DNA of 64,000 nt from Gemmatimonadota bacterium (GTDB lineage Bacteria > Gemmatimonadota > Gemmatimonadetes > Longimicrobiales > Gaopeijiaceae), in contig JAPPNN010000070.1 of assembly GCA_028873815.1 (NCBI GenBank), positions 1-64,000 of the forward strand. The letters run 5' to 3'. How positions within the stretch are numbered: the stretch's first letter is position 1; every line of letters begins with the position of its first letter. Shown in pieces: positions 26,573 through 34,948 of the stretch. The notes under the pieces were generated by a model. That model was given only the letters and a program-made list of their open reading frames with translations. It did not search any database and was not told where the DNA came from. Made by a program: the position numbers and the translations under genes.

Positions 26573-29167
26573 CTACATCCCTGAGACGGTCGCCGCGTCT
26601 TCACCCGCTCCCTTCACGAACCGGTCGAACCACTCGATCCAGCGGGCCCACATGTCGAGGTTACTCTCGATCGCGCGGGGCGTGTGCGACTCGAAGGGGT
26701 ACTCGTAGAGCACCGCCGTCTTGCCGAGGCCGGTCAATGCCTGGATCAACCGCTGCGACTGGATGGGGTACGTGCCCGAGTTGTTGTCGTCGGCGCCATG
26801 GTAGAGCAGCAGCGGGGTGTTGATCTGGTCGACCTTGAAGAACGGCGACATCTCCATGTAGATGTGCGGCGCCTCCCAGATGTCGCGCGGTTCGGCCTGG
26901 AATCCCATAGGCGTCAGTGACCGGTTGTAGGCGCCGTTGCCGGCGATTCCCGCCTTGAAGAACGGCGTGTGCGCCAGGAAGTTGGCGGTCGCGAAGGCGC
27001 CGTAGCTGTGGCCTCCATGGCCGATCCGGTCCATGTCGATCACGCCCAGGCCGTCGACGGCACGGATCGCCGCGTACATCCCGTCGACCATGTTGGAGAT
27101 ATAGTAGTCGTTGTAATTCTGCCCTACGATCGGGATGTCAGGGTATATCAGCGCGTACCCCTGGGTCAGCCAGATGTCCGACCAGCGGAGCCAGGTGAGG
27201 CCGGTATGGGCATTGTGGTTGCGGGCGCGAATGGTGGCGTTGGCGAAGTCGTCCTCGCTGCGGTACTCGCGCGGATAGGTCCAGAAGATGGCCGGTACCT
27301 TTGTCCCCTCCACGTAGTCGATCGGCAGGGAAACCCGTCCCCGAATCTCGAGGCCGTCGCGGCGGGTGAATTCGAAGTCGATGCGGCGGGCGGCGGTGAG
27401 CTGCGGGAAGGGATCCGCGTTGCGGGTCAGGTTGTCCATGGCGCCGCCGGCCGTGTTTGTGCCGCCGGTGCCCCGCGTCCACAGGTAGCTGTCGGGGAAC
27501 AGGTTCTTCCCCTCGCGGCTGACGATCATGCGCTCCAGATCCGGGTCGAGCGGCGCCAGCGGCTGGTCGAACGTGTTGCGCGAGCCCTCGAAGAGCCGCT
27601 CGGTCGCGCCATCGGCGATGGACAGGCGGTCCACGAAAGGCTGCGGCCGGAAGTCCTCCTTCCAGCCGTTGCCGCGCAGATACGCGCTCTCGCCGTCCGA
27701 CGACACCCAGGCGTGCTCGATCCCGTTGCCGGTGCGGGCGGTCAGCAACTCGCCGGGAAGCGCCGTGGCGTCGCCCGGGTCATGGAACGGCACCAGCGTG
27801 CGGCCCTCGGCCGGTGTGGTCGCCCGGGTGGCGCCCGGATCGAGCGCGAAGTGGACGATGGCGTTGTCGCCGTCCTGCGTCACCGACGCGAACGCATGGC
27901 GCCCGTCTCGCGAGTAGGAGACCGAGGTGATGCGGTGCTCGCTGCGTGCCACCTCAATTGCGTCCCCGTCTCCGAAGGGTGCGGGCAGGAGCATGATGCG
28001 GTCCCCGCGGGGCCCTTCCGCGCTCGCGGCCTCGTCATCGCCACCGGCCTCGTCGCTGCCCGCGGCGGTGCGGTGGAGGTAGGAGATTCCACTGCCGTCG
28101 GGACGCCAGCGCCAGTCGCGAGGGCCATCCTGTGGCCCTCCGCCACGGCCTTCGCGCAGTTCGCGCTCTTCCAGGGTGGCCATGACCTCGCCCGTCGCGA
28201 CGTCCCGCACCTCGGTCACGCGCGGGAAGCCCGTGTAGCTGTTGATGAAGGTGAAGGGACGGTCGATCCGCGTGGCGGTGAGGTAACGGCCATCCGGGCT
28301 CAGCGAGATGGCCTCGTACATCCCCGGTTCGCCGATCGGACGGGCAGGCTGTCCCGGAACCAGCTCGACGACCTGGCTGCGCGTGTAGTACTCGAAGAGG
28401 TCCGCATCGTGGTCGTTCTGCAGCAGAAAGGGCATGGTGCGATTGGGCATGGCCTCTTCGCGGGTGTGCCGGATGGCCGGGCCGGACGGGAGGGCGGGTG
28501 GTGGGGGAGGGGGCCCGCGATCCGCCGGCGCGGCCAGCGTGATGATCGAGCCCGAGGGCGTCCACTGCAGCATGCGCGAGGGGTCGGTGCCCTGGCCGCG
28601 CGAGGAGGTGCCGATCGTCGTGATGACGTGGATGTCGCCGGCCGGGCGAACCGAGCCGTCGCCGGGCGAGGCGATCCAGACCTGCGTGGCGTCGTCGAGG
28701 TGCGCCAGGAAGGCGAGCCGCGACCCGTCCGGCGACCACGTGAGGTCGCTGATGTAGATGCCGTCGGGAAGATCGACATCGGTGTAGGAGCGCGTGGAGA
28801 GCGAGTAGAAGCGGAACCCGTACAGCCCGTAGATGTCGAGGTGCCACGGCCGGTCGGTGCGGGCGCGGATCTCGAGCATCCCCAGACGGAGGGTTTCCTC
28901 TCCAACTTCCTTCAGTGTGGAGAGCTCGGTCGAGAGCGGGATCACGAAGTGGTCGCCGTCCGGGCTGATATGATTCAGGGTGGCGAAACTGGGGTCCGTC
29001 GCGAACAGGTCCGCGACAGGGTCGGGCGGCAGGATGTAGCCGGGTTCGGGATCGAGGCGCTCGCCCGTCGGGTTCGGGTTCTGCGCAGACAGCGCAGACG
29101 CCACGAAGAGCGGTATCGTGACGGGGAACAGGCGTGGGGAAACGCGAAGGGCTTGGAGCGTGGTCAT
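26573..29167 (-). CDS. secreted S9-family prolyl-oligopeptidase-like peptidase
   Basis: 864 residues. A signal peptide (RLFPVTIPLFVASALSAQ) precedes a beta-propeller region with TolB/DPP-type blades (SPDGSRLAFLAHLDD, SPDGRYLTATRID, SRDGRHAFASVTQD). The C-terminal alpha/beta-hydrolase domain has the nucleophile in GHGGHSYGAFATA near residue 722, Asp in YHGADDNNSGT near 795 and His in PFESHTPRAIES near 826. It should cleave peptides in the periplasm or outside. It is most like the glutamyl-endopeptidase side of S9. A Pro-rich loop (GPPPPPPALP) lies inside the propeller. The ATG at 29167 starts the signal. Confidence 0.88.
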   Translation of the reverse strand: MTTLQALRVSPRLFPVTIPLFVASALSAQNPNPTGERLDPEPGYILPPDPVADLFATDPSFATLNHISPDGDHFVIPLSTELSTLKEVGEETLRLGMLEIRARTDRPWHLDIYGLYGFRFYSLSTRSYTDVDLPDGIYISDLTWSPDGSRLAFLAHLDDATQVWIASPGDGSVRPAGDIHVITTIGTSSRGQGTDPSRMLQWTPSGSIITLAAPADRGPPPPPPALPSGPAIRHTREEAMPNRTMPFLLQNDHDADLFEYYTRSQVVELVPGQPARPIGEPGMYEAISLSPDGRYLTATRIDRPFTFINSYTGFPRVTEVRDVATGEVMATLEERELREGRGGGPQDGPRDWRWRPDGSGISYLHRTAAGSDEAGGDDEAASAEGPRGDRIMLLPAPFGDGDAIEVARSEHRITSVSYSRDGRHAFASVTQDGDNAIVHFALDPGATRATTPAEGRTLVPFHDPGDATALPGELLTARTGNGIEHAWVSSDGESAYLRGNGWKEDFRPQPFVDRLSIADGATERLFEGSRNTFDQPLAPLDPDLERMIVSREGKNLFPDSYLWTRGTGGTNTAGGAMDNLTRNADPFPQLTAARRIDFEFTRRDGLEIRGRVSLPIDYVEGTKVPAIFWTYPREYRSEDDFANATIRARNHNAHTGLTWLRWSDIWLTQGYALIYPDIPIVGQNYNDYYISNMVDGMYAAIRAVDGLGVIDMDRIGHGGHSYGAFATANFLAHTPFFKAGIAGNGAYNRSLTPMGFQAEPRDIWEAPHIYMEMSPFFKVDQINTPLLLYHGADDNNSGTYPIQSQRLIQALTGLGKTAVLYEYPFESHTPRAIESNLDMWARWIEWFDRFVKGAGEDAATVSGM

Positions 29168-29214
29168 GCTGGCAGTCCTGACAAAGGGGTTCGGCGAGCC
29201 TGGCAGATCGTGAT

Positions 29215-30321
29215 ATGACCGCAAACTACGACATCGCTGTCATCGGTGCCGGGTTCGCCGGGCTCGCGTGCGCCCGCCGGGCGGCGCAACGCGGCCTCTC
29301 GGTGGTGGTTCTGGAGCGCAAGACGGAACCGGGCGAGCGCATCCATACCACCGGGATCCTTGTCCGGGAAGCCTGGGAGGAGTGGGCGGCTCCCAGCGCC
29401 CTGGTGCGCCGGATCAACCGTGTCCGGGTATACACGCCCAGCCACCGCTTCGTCGAGCTCAACGGCGACCGCTACTTCTTCATGGCCACGGACACGGCAG
29501 GGTTGATGCGTCACCTGGTCGAAGAGACCCGGCGTTCGGGTGCCGAGGTGCGCTTCGGGGAGAGTTTCCGGGGCGTGGCGCCGCCGGGGAACGGGCCGAC
29601 GGGGAACGAGCCGCCGGAGAACGGGCCGACGGAGAACCGGCTGACGCTCGGGGAATCCGGCGTGAAATGCCGTTTCCTGGTCGGCGCCGATGGCGCTCGC
29701 TCCCGGGTGGCCGAGAGCTTCGGGCTGGACAGCAACCGACGGCTGCTCAAGGGAGTGGAATGGGAATTCGAGCCATTGAGCAGCGCGGGGGACTGCCTCC
29801 ACTGCTTCATCGATTCGGAGTATGCCCCCGGGTACATCGGGTGGGTGGTGCCCGGAGTGGCCGCGACCCAGGTCGGCCTCGCCGTCCATCGCCACCGTCG
29901 CGCCGACATGCCGGGCTTCATCCGCAGAATCGACTCCCTGTTCGGGTTGTCGGGGAAGCGTGTGCTGGAAAAGCGCGGCGGAGTGATCCCGATCGGTGGA
30001 CTGTTGCGGAACTTCCACGGGGAAGACGTGATCCTCATCGGAGACTCGGCGGGTATGGTGTCCCCGCTGACCGCCGGCGGCATTCACAACGCGTACCGGT
30101 TCGGCAGGCTCGCCGGCGACGCGATCACGGACCATCTGGAGAGTGCCGGGCCGCATCCGGGGCATGTCATACGCAGGGCCTTTGCCAGGCCGAGGTGGAA
30201 GCACGCCGCCCGCTGGGGCTACGACCGTCTGCCCGTGGCCAGGGCCCTGGACGCCGGACTGGTGACGTGGGGGATGTTCCGCAGACTTGCGGGCGCCGTT
30301 TTCTTCGATCGGATACGATAG
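29215..30321 (+). CDS. FAD-dependent oxidoreductase of the geranylgeranyl-reductase family
   Basis: 368 residues. Rossmann FAD site at the N-terminus (YDIAVIGAGFAGLACARRAA, then VVVLERK), the family motif GERIHTTGIL, LVGADGARSRVAESFG in the middle and VILIGDSAGMVSPLTAGGIHNAY for the FAD pyrophosphate near residue 275. The family reduces isoprenoid double bonds, in lipids, chlorophyll side chains or menaquinone tails. Given the men operon in the same window a quinone-tail role is possible but unproved. Odd: residues 125-144 are encoded by four tandem 15-bp repeats (GNGPT, GNEPP, ENGPT, ENRLT). Divergent from the S9 peptidase. Confidence 0.85.
   Translation: MTANYDIAVIGAGFAGLACARRAAQRGLSVVVLERKTEPGERIHTTGILVREAWEEWAAPSALVRRINRVRVYTPSHRFVELNGDRYFFMATDTAGLMRHLVEETRRSGAEVRFGESFRGVAPPGNGPTGNEPPENGPTENRLTLGESGVKCRFLVGADGARSRVAESFGLDSNRRLLKGVEWEFEPLSSAGDCLHCFIDSEYAPGYIGWVVPGVAATQVGLAVHRHRRADMPGFIRRIDSLFGLSGKRVLEKRGGVIPIGGLLRNFHGEDVILIGDSAGMVSPLTAGGIHNAYRFGRLAGDAITDHLESAGPHPGHVIRRAFARPRWKHAARWGYDRLPVARALDAGLVTWGMFRRLAGAVFFDRIR
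29587..29646 (+). repeat. four tandem 15-bp repeats inside a coding region
   Basis: Units GGGAACGGGCCGACG, GGGAACGAGCCGCCG, GAGAACGGGCCGACG and GAGAACCGGCTGACG lie end to end at 29587-29646. Each adds five residues (G/E-N-x-P/L-T/P), so changes in copy number keep the frame. It falls in a surface loop of the flavoprotein, before the second FAD motif. Confidence 0.85.
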
Positions 30322-30340
30322 ACCACCAGGGAGACGCAAG

Positions 30341-31996
30341 TTGCACAACGTCATGAATGTTCGCGCAGTGACCCCCGGCCTTCCGCGGCTCATGGTCGTG
30401 TGCACGGCCGCCGCGATGATCGGCCTGGCAGCCCCGGCGGCACCGGGTACCGGCGCGGCCGCGTTCGCGCAGTCGGTTCCGCTGTCCGGGGCCACGATCG
30501 CCGATGTCAACGCCGCATTCGCGTCAGGATCGCTCAGTTCCGAGCAGCTGGTCTCGCTCTTCCTGGCGCGCATACGGGCGTATGACGATCAGGGGCCGGG
30601 CCTCAACGCGATGCTCGCCCTCAATCCCAATGCACTGGAAACCGCTCGCGCCCTCGACGCCGAGCGTCTGAGAAGCGGGCCGCGCTCGGCCCTGCACGGG
30701 ATCCCGGTCATCCTCAAGGACAACGTCGACACGCACGATATGCCGACGACCGCGGGCTCGATTCTGCTCCAGGGTTCGGTCCCGCCCGACGACGCCTTCA
30801 TCGTGCGGAAGCTGCGCGAAGCGGGTGCGATCATCCTGGGCAAGGCGAACATGAGCGAGCTCGCCTCGGGCGTGCAGATGAGTTCGATCGACGGGCCCAT
30901 GCTCAACCCGCATAACCTCGGCCGTACGCCATCGGGATCTTCCGGTGGCACCGGTGTGGCAATCGCGGCCGTGTACGCGCAGGTCGGCATCGGCACCGAC
31001 ACCGGCGGCTCGGTTCGCGGGCCCTCCACCTCGAACGGCATTGCCGGGCTCAAGCCCACGATGGGGCTGCTGAGCCGGGACGGAATCGTGCCCCTCGCGC
31101 TCTCCTTCGACACAGCGGGACCGATGGCGCGGCACGTGTACGACCTTGCCGCCATGCTGAACGTGATGGTGGGCGTCGATCCCGCCGACGGGGCGACCGC
31201 GGCCAGTGCCGGGCGCTACCAGACCGACTATACACGGGCGCTCGACGATGGCGCTCTCGCCGGTGCGCGGGTCGGGATCGCGCGCGAGTTCCTCGGCTAT
31301 GACACCGAGGTCGACTGGATCATCGAGGCCGCGCTCGACGTCATGCGCGAAGCAGGCGCGACGGTGGTCGACGTGCGCTATCCGCCCTGGCTTCTCGACG
31401 CCAAGGCCCAGTTCTACCAGACCATTCGCTTCCGGGAGTTCCCGGTGCAGATGGAGGCATACCTGGCCACGCTGTCGCCGGGCTATCCTCGCACCCTGGA
31501 GGAGATGGTCGAGCGTGCGAAGAAGATCCTCGCGCCGCTGCCCGACGGCGGCCGGCCCAATCCCACCCGCTGGAGCTTCTTCGAGCAGGAGCTGGACGGC
31601 GGATCCCTCGACGACTCCGAATACGCGGCCATGCGCGACCACGGTCTGCCGCTGGTGCGCGACCTTCTGGTCGGTGTGCTGGACGACAACAACCTGGATG
31701 CGATCGTCTATCCCACCTCGCCCACGCGGCCCGGTCCCGCGGGCGTCTACCGGGGCTCGTCGGCGCCCAATCCGGCGCCGTCCGCCACCAACCTGGCCAA
31801 TCTGAGCGGCCTCCCCGACCTGATCGTGCCAGCCGGCTACACGGGCGACCGCCTCCCGGTGGGGATTTCGTTTCTGGGGCGTGAGTTCAGCGAGGCGCGT
31901 CTGTTGGCGCTGGGGTATGCGTTCGAGCAGGCGACCCGCGTGCGGCGCGACCCGGTGCATGCGCCCGCGCTGCGGGGGGACACGATCCGGCGCTGA
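30341..31996 (+). CDS. secreted amidase (amidase-signature family)
   Basis: About 551 residues. A signal peptide (LMVVCTAAAMIGLAAPAAPG, ending AFAQ) indicates export. The Ser-cisSer-Lys triad is visible: Lys in HGIPVILKDNVDTHDM near residue 125, cis-Ser in GRTPSGSSGGTGVAIAA near 200 and nucleophile Ser in GTDTGGSVRGPSTSNG near 224. It should hydrolyse amide bonds; the natural substrate is unknown. Start: GGGAG lies 7 bases before a TTG at 30341 and 19 before an ATG at 30353, so the TTG is preferred; the mature protein is the same either way. It follows the flavoprotein by about 20 bases and may be co-transcribed. A paralogue lies at 53506. Confidence 0.88.
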   Translation: MHNVMNVRAVTPGLPRLMVVCTAAAMIGLAAPAAPGTGAAAFAQSVPLSGATIADVNAAFASGSLSSEQLVSLFLARIRAYDDQGPGLNAMLALNPNALETARALDAERLRSGPRSALHGIPVILKDNVDTHDMPTTAGSILLQGSVPPDDAFIVRKLREAGAIILGKANMSELASGVQMSSIDGPMLNPHNLGRTPSGSSGGTGVAIAAVYAQVGIGTDTGGSVRGPSTSNGIAGLKPTMGLLSRDGIVPLALSFDTAGPMARHVYDLAAMLNVMVGVDPADGATAASAGRYQTDYTRALDDGALAGARVGIAREFLGYDTEVDWIIEAALDVMREAGATVVDVRYPPWLLDAKAQFYQTIRFREFPVQMEAYLATLSPGYPRTLEEMVERAKKILAPLPDGGRPNPTRWSFFEQELDGGSLDDSEYAAMRDHGLPLVRDLLVGVLDDNNLDAIVYPTSPTRPGPAGVYRGSSAPNPAPSATNLANLSGLPDLIVPAGYTGDRLPVGISFLGREFSEARLLALGYAFEQATRVRRDPVHAPALRGDTIRR

Positions 31997-32030
31997 CGCC
32001 GGGCCCGACGAGATCATCTTGAGCCGCTCC

Positions 32031-32082
32031 TTGCGCGCCATATTGCACATCCGTATTATGCATGTGTCACATAATTGCACAT
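32031..32082 (+). promoter_or_regulatory. promoter and operator repeats of the second vapBC
   Basis: TTGCGC (32031-32036), an exact 17-base spacer, then TATTAT (32054-32059) make a good promoter ahead of the ATG at 32103. The 9-bp direct repeat ATTGCACAT occurs at 32042-32050, inside the spacer, and at 32074-32082, just after the start of transcription. That is a plausible antitoxin-binding arrangement. Confidence 0.6.
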
Positions 32083-32102
32083 ATCTGCCTGGATCGTGTA
32101 CC

Positions 32103-32375
32103 ATGTCTTCCCGCATCCATTTCGTCGCAAGAGAAACCGCCAAGATGGCCTACCAGACGCAAGCCCGGCGCGAGGGCAAGTCCCTCGGCGAATGGCTGCG
32201 CGAGGCCGCCGATGAGAAGCTGGCGGCCACACGTCCGCGCAAGTTCACCGTGGAGGAGCTTCGCGAGTTCGCGGCCAGGTGCGATGCGCGTCATCCACCT
32301 GGCGCCCGGGAGCCGGACTGGTCCGAGGCCAAGCGGATCATCGCAGAATCCAGGATCGTGGGATTGGGAGAGTGA
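32103..32375 (+). CDS. VapB-like antitoxin
   Basis: 90 residues. The N-terminal part (MSSRIHFVARETAKMAYQ, then ARREGKSLGEWLREAADEKL) looks like a ribbon-helix-helix DNA-binding module. The C-terminal half (FTVEELREFAARCD, PDWSEAKRIIAESR) would bind the toxin. It ends by overlapping the GTG of the PIN gene (GTGA). The ATG at 32103 was chosen because the frame upstream runs through the promoter region. Confidence 0.75.
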   Translation: MSSRIHFVARETAKMAYQTQARREGKSLGEWLREAADEKLAATRPRKFTVEELREFAARCDARHPPGAREPDWSEAKRIIAESRIVGLGE

Positions 32376-32764
32376 CCTTCCTCGACACGAACGTCTTCAT
32401 CCACTTCCTGGGCCGTGAGCATCGGCTGCGCGATCAGGCACGCGCTCAGCTGCTGCGTCTCGTGCAACGGGAAACTCGCCTCGCAACGTCGGCGGAGGTC
32501 CTTCAGGAATTGCTTCACTACTATCACCGTGACCAGCGGATGCGCGATTTGGATGATGCGTTCGTTCTCGTGGAGAACTGCGTAGACGAGATCTGGACCG
32601 TCGGCAAGGAAGATGTCGTGACTGCGCGCCACTTGGTGTCCACGTATCCCGGCCTCGAAGCGCGCGACCTGGTTCACCTCGCCTGCTGCCTCCGACGGAA
32701 GGCGCACAACCTCCTGACCTTCGACCGGGGTCTGGAGGCGGCCTGGAGGGTTCGCAGGAGATAG
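32372..32764 (+). CDS. PIN-domain ribonuclease toxin (VapC-like)
   Basis: 130 residues. TFLDTNVFIHFLGREH (Asp5), ATSAEVLQELLHYY (Glu near 44), LEARDLVHLACCLRR (Asp near 96) and NLLTFDRGLEAAW (Asp near 115) place the acidic residues of the PIN active site. It forms a standard antitoxin-toxin pair with the gene before it, coupled by a 4-base overlap. About 100 non-coding bases with no clear feature follow. Confidence 0.87.
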   Translation: MTFLDTNVFIHFLGREHRLRDQARAQLLRLVQRETRLATSAEVLQELLHYYHRDQRMRDLDDAFVLVENCVDEIWTVGKEDVVTARHLVSTYPGLEARDLVHLACCLRRKAHNLLTFDRGLEAAWRVRRR

Positions 32765-32868
32765 CAGTCCGTGGACAGAATCCCCCCGGCATTCGTAGGT
32801 AGGCCGGTGGCGGCTTCGCGGACACCCGATTATGCTGGCATCGCCCCCCTCAACCCGGAGACGAAGCA

Positions 32869-33897
32869 ATGATCAGATCGATTCGTGCGGTGAGCATCGG
32901 CACCATGGCCGTCGCGGCGCTCATCCCACTCCCCCTCCACGCCCAGCACGACACCAGCAATCCGTTCCGCCCGATCTACGGCTGGGGCGAGCTGCCCGAG
33001 GGCCGGCAGTGGGGCTCGACCAGCGCCGTCGAAATCGGGCTGGACGGAAACATCTGGGTCGCGGAGCGCTGCGGGCGCAATTCGTGTGTCGGCTCGGACG
33101 TCGATCCGATCCTGCTCTTCGACAAGGACGGCAACCTGCTGCGCAGCTTCGGCGGCGGCCTGATCGCCTGGCCGCACGGAATCGACATCGACCACGAGGG
33201 CAACGTCTGGGTGACCGACGCGTGGCGGACGGGCGCAACCACCACCGGCCACACGGTCCTCAAGTTCTCCCCCGAGGGCGAGTTGTTGATGACGATCGGC
33301 ACCCCCGGGGAAGCCGGCGACCCGCCCACGCACCTCACCCAGCCCTCCGACGTGCTGGTCGCCCCCAACGGGCAGATCTACGTTGCGGACTCGCACGACC
33401 GCACCCGGGGCCGGATCGTCCGGTACGCCGCCGACGGCACCTACATGGAGACGTGGGGTGAACTCGGCTATGGGCCGAAGCAGTTCCGCGATCCGCACGC
33501 GCTCGCCATGGACTCGCAGGGCCGCATCTTCGTGGGCGACCGCTACAACAACCGCATTCAGATCTTCGACCAGGAGGGCGAGTTCCTCGCGATCTGGACG
33601 CAGTTCGGGCGCCCGAGCGGCCTCTACATCGACGCCGACGACAACATCTACGTGGCCGATTCGGAGTCGAGCCCGGCGCCCAACGACTTCACCGGGCAGC
33701 GCAACGCCGGTTGGGAGAAGGGGATCCGCATCGGCGACGCCCGCATGGGGTGGGTGCACCACTTCCTGCCCGACGACCGCGCCAACGTGATGGGCTTCAG
33801 CGGTCCCGAAGGCGTCGCGGTCGACGACGAGGGCAACGTGTACGGCGCCGAGGTGTCCCAGCGCCGGATCACGAAGTGGGTGCGGTTCAGGCGGTAG
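32869..33897 (+). CDS. secreted NHL-repeat beta-propeller protein
   Basis: 342 residues. A signal peptide (TMAVAALIPLPLHAQ) precedes NHL-type blades: AVEIGLDGNIWVAERCGR, GIDIDHEGNVWVTDAW, DVLVAPNGQIYVADSHD, ALAMDSQGRIFVGDRYNNRI, GLYIDADDNIYVADSES and GVAVDDEGNVYGAEVSQRR, about six blades. The architecture resembles the peptidyl-alpha-hydroxyglycine alpha-amidating lyase-like family, but lyase activity cannot be claimed from this. It stands alone, with a GGAGACGA site before the ATG, and converges on the molybdenum-hydroxylase genes with only 3 bases between the stops. Confidence 0.82.
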   Translation: MIRSIRAVSIGTMAVAALIPLPLHAQHDTSNPFRPIYGWGELPEGRQWGSTSAVEIGLDGNIWVAERCGRNSCVGSDVDPILLFDKDGNLLRSFGGGLIAWPHGIDIDHEGNVWVTDAWRTGATTTGHTVLKFSPEGELLMTIGTPGEAGDPPTHLTQPSDVLVAPNGQIYVADSHDRTRGRIVRYAADGTYMETWGELGYGPKQFRDPHALAMDSQGRIFVGDRYNNRIQIFDQEGEFLAIWTQFGRPSGLYIDADDNIYVADSESSPAPNDFTGQRNAGWEKGIRIGDARMGWVHHFLPDDRANVMGFSGPEGVAVDDEGNVYGAEVSQRRITKWVRFRR

Positions 33898-33900
33898 CGG

Positions 33901-34929
33901 TCATGTCCCCCGAACCGCCCGCTTAACCAGGTTTCTGAGCAGCGGGACCTTGAAGTGGTTGTAGTCGAGGGGGTCGGCGCCCCGGACCGCCAGCTCGCCG
34001 GCCATCTCGGCCGTCTCCTCGTCGCGGGGACGTCCCCGCACGAGGTCCTCCACGGTGGTCAGGCGGCGCGGGACGCACTGCACGGCCCCGGCGACGATAC
34101 GGGCGTCCTCGATGATGCCGCCGCCATTCCCGCCGCCGCTCGTTCGCACCGCCGCCGCCACGCTGACCAGCGCGAAGTCCCAGGTCTTCCGGTCGGCCAC
34201 CTTCTCGAAGTGGAAGTCGGCGCCCGCCCAGCGGTCCGGGATGCGGATCGCGGTGAGCAGGTCGCGCTCTCCCAGCACGGTCATGCGCGTGATGTCGACG
34301 CCGGGCGGCATGAAGAACTCCGCCGCGGGGACGACCTTCTCGCGGCGCGCGCTCCGCACGACCATCCCGGCGTCGAGCGCCACGAGCGCTGGCGCAACAT
34401 CGGATGGGGTGACGGCCACGCAGCGGTCGGCGCCGAAGATGGCGTGCTCGCGGTTCATCGCGCCCGGAGCGCCCGCGTAGCAGGTGTTGCCGCCTGCTCG
34501 GTAGCAGGTCATGCCGTAGCGGTAGTACCAGCAGCGCGTGTCCTGGCAGACGTTGCCGCCGATCGTGCCCGCGTTGCGGATCTGGGGACTCGCGACCTCT
34601 GCCGCGGCGTGGGCCAGGAGTGCGTAGCGTGAACGGATGAGGGGGTCAGCCTCGAGCGTGGCCAGCGTGGTCATCGCTCCGATCTCGATGCCACCGCCGC
34701 CGCCGGGGCCGACTCCGCTCTCCAACTCCGTGACACCCCTGAGCTCGTCGATCCCCTCTAGATCGATCACCACGGCGGGCTGCTTGCCGCGGTTCTTGAA
34801 CCAGTCGAAGCTGTCGTAGCCGCCGGCCAGCGGCCACGCGTCGGCTCCGTGACGGCTCAGCATGTCGAGCGCGCTGTCGAGGTCGACCGGCTGGAGCAGG
34901 TCGAAGTGGGTCATCATGTCGTTCATCAT
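33901..34929 (-). CDS. FAD-binding (medium) subunit of a molybdenum hydroxylase
   Basis: 342 residues of the xanthine dehydrogenase/CoxM type. WPLAGGYDSFDWFKNRG and IEIGAMTTLATLEADPLI line the FAD, and NAGTIGGNVCQDTRCWYYRY is the family signature. Four Cys follow in a short loop (TRCW, MTCY, NTCY, DRC). In the 4-hydroxybenzoyl-CoA reductase beta subunit a comparable Cys-rich loop holds an extra 4Fe-4S cluster, so the same is possible here. Start ATG 34929 has GGAGG 5 bases before it; a TTG at 34941 is the alternative. It is the last gene of the leftward Fe-S, Mo-large, FAD operon. Confidence 0.88.
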   Translation of the reverse strand: MMNDMMTHFDLLQPVDLDSALDMLSRHGADAWPLAGGYDSFDWFKNRGKQPAVVIDLEGIDELRGVTELESGVGPGGGGGIEIGAMTTLATLEADPLIRSRYALLAHAAAEVASPQIRNAGTIGGNVCQDTRCWYYRYGMTCYRAGGNTCYAGAPGAMNREHAIFGADRCVAVTPSDVAPALVALDAGMVVRSARREKVVPAAEFFMPPGVDITRMTVLGERDLLTAIRIPDRWAGADFHFEKVADRKTWDFALVSVAAAVRTSGGGNGGGIIEDARIVAGAVQCVPRRLTTVEDLVRGRPRDEETAEMAGELAVRGADPLDYNHFKVPLLRNLVKRAVRGT

Positions 34930-34948
34930 GGCCGCCTCCAAGGCCTGC

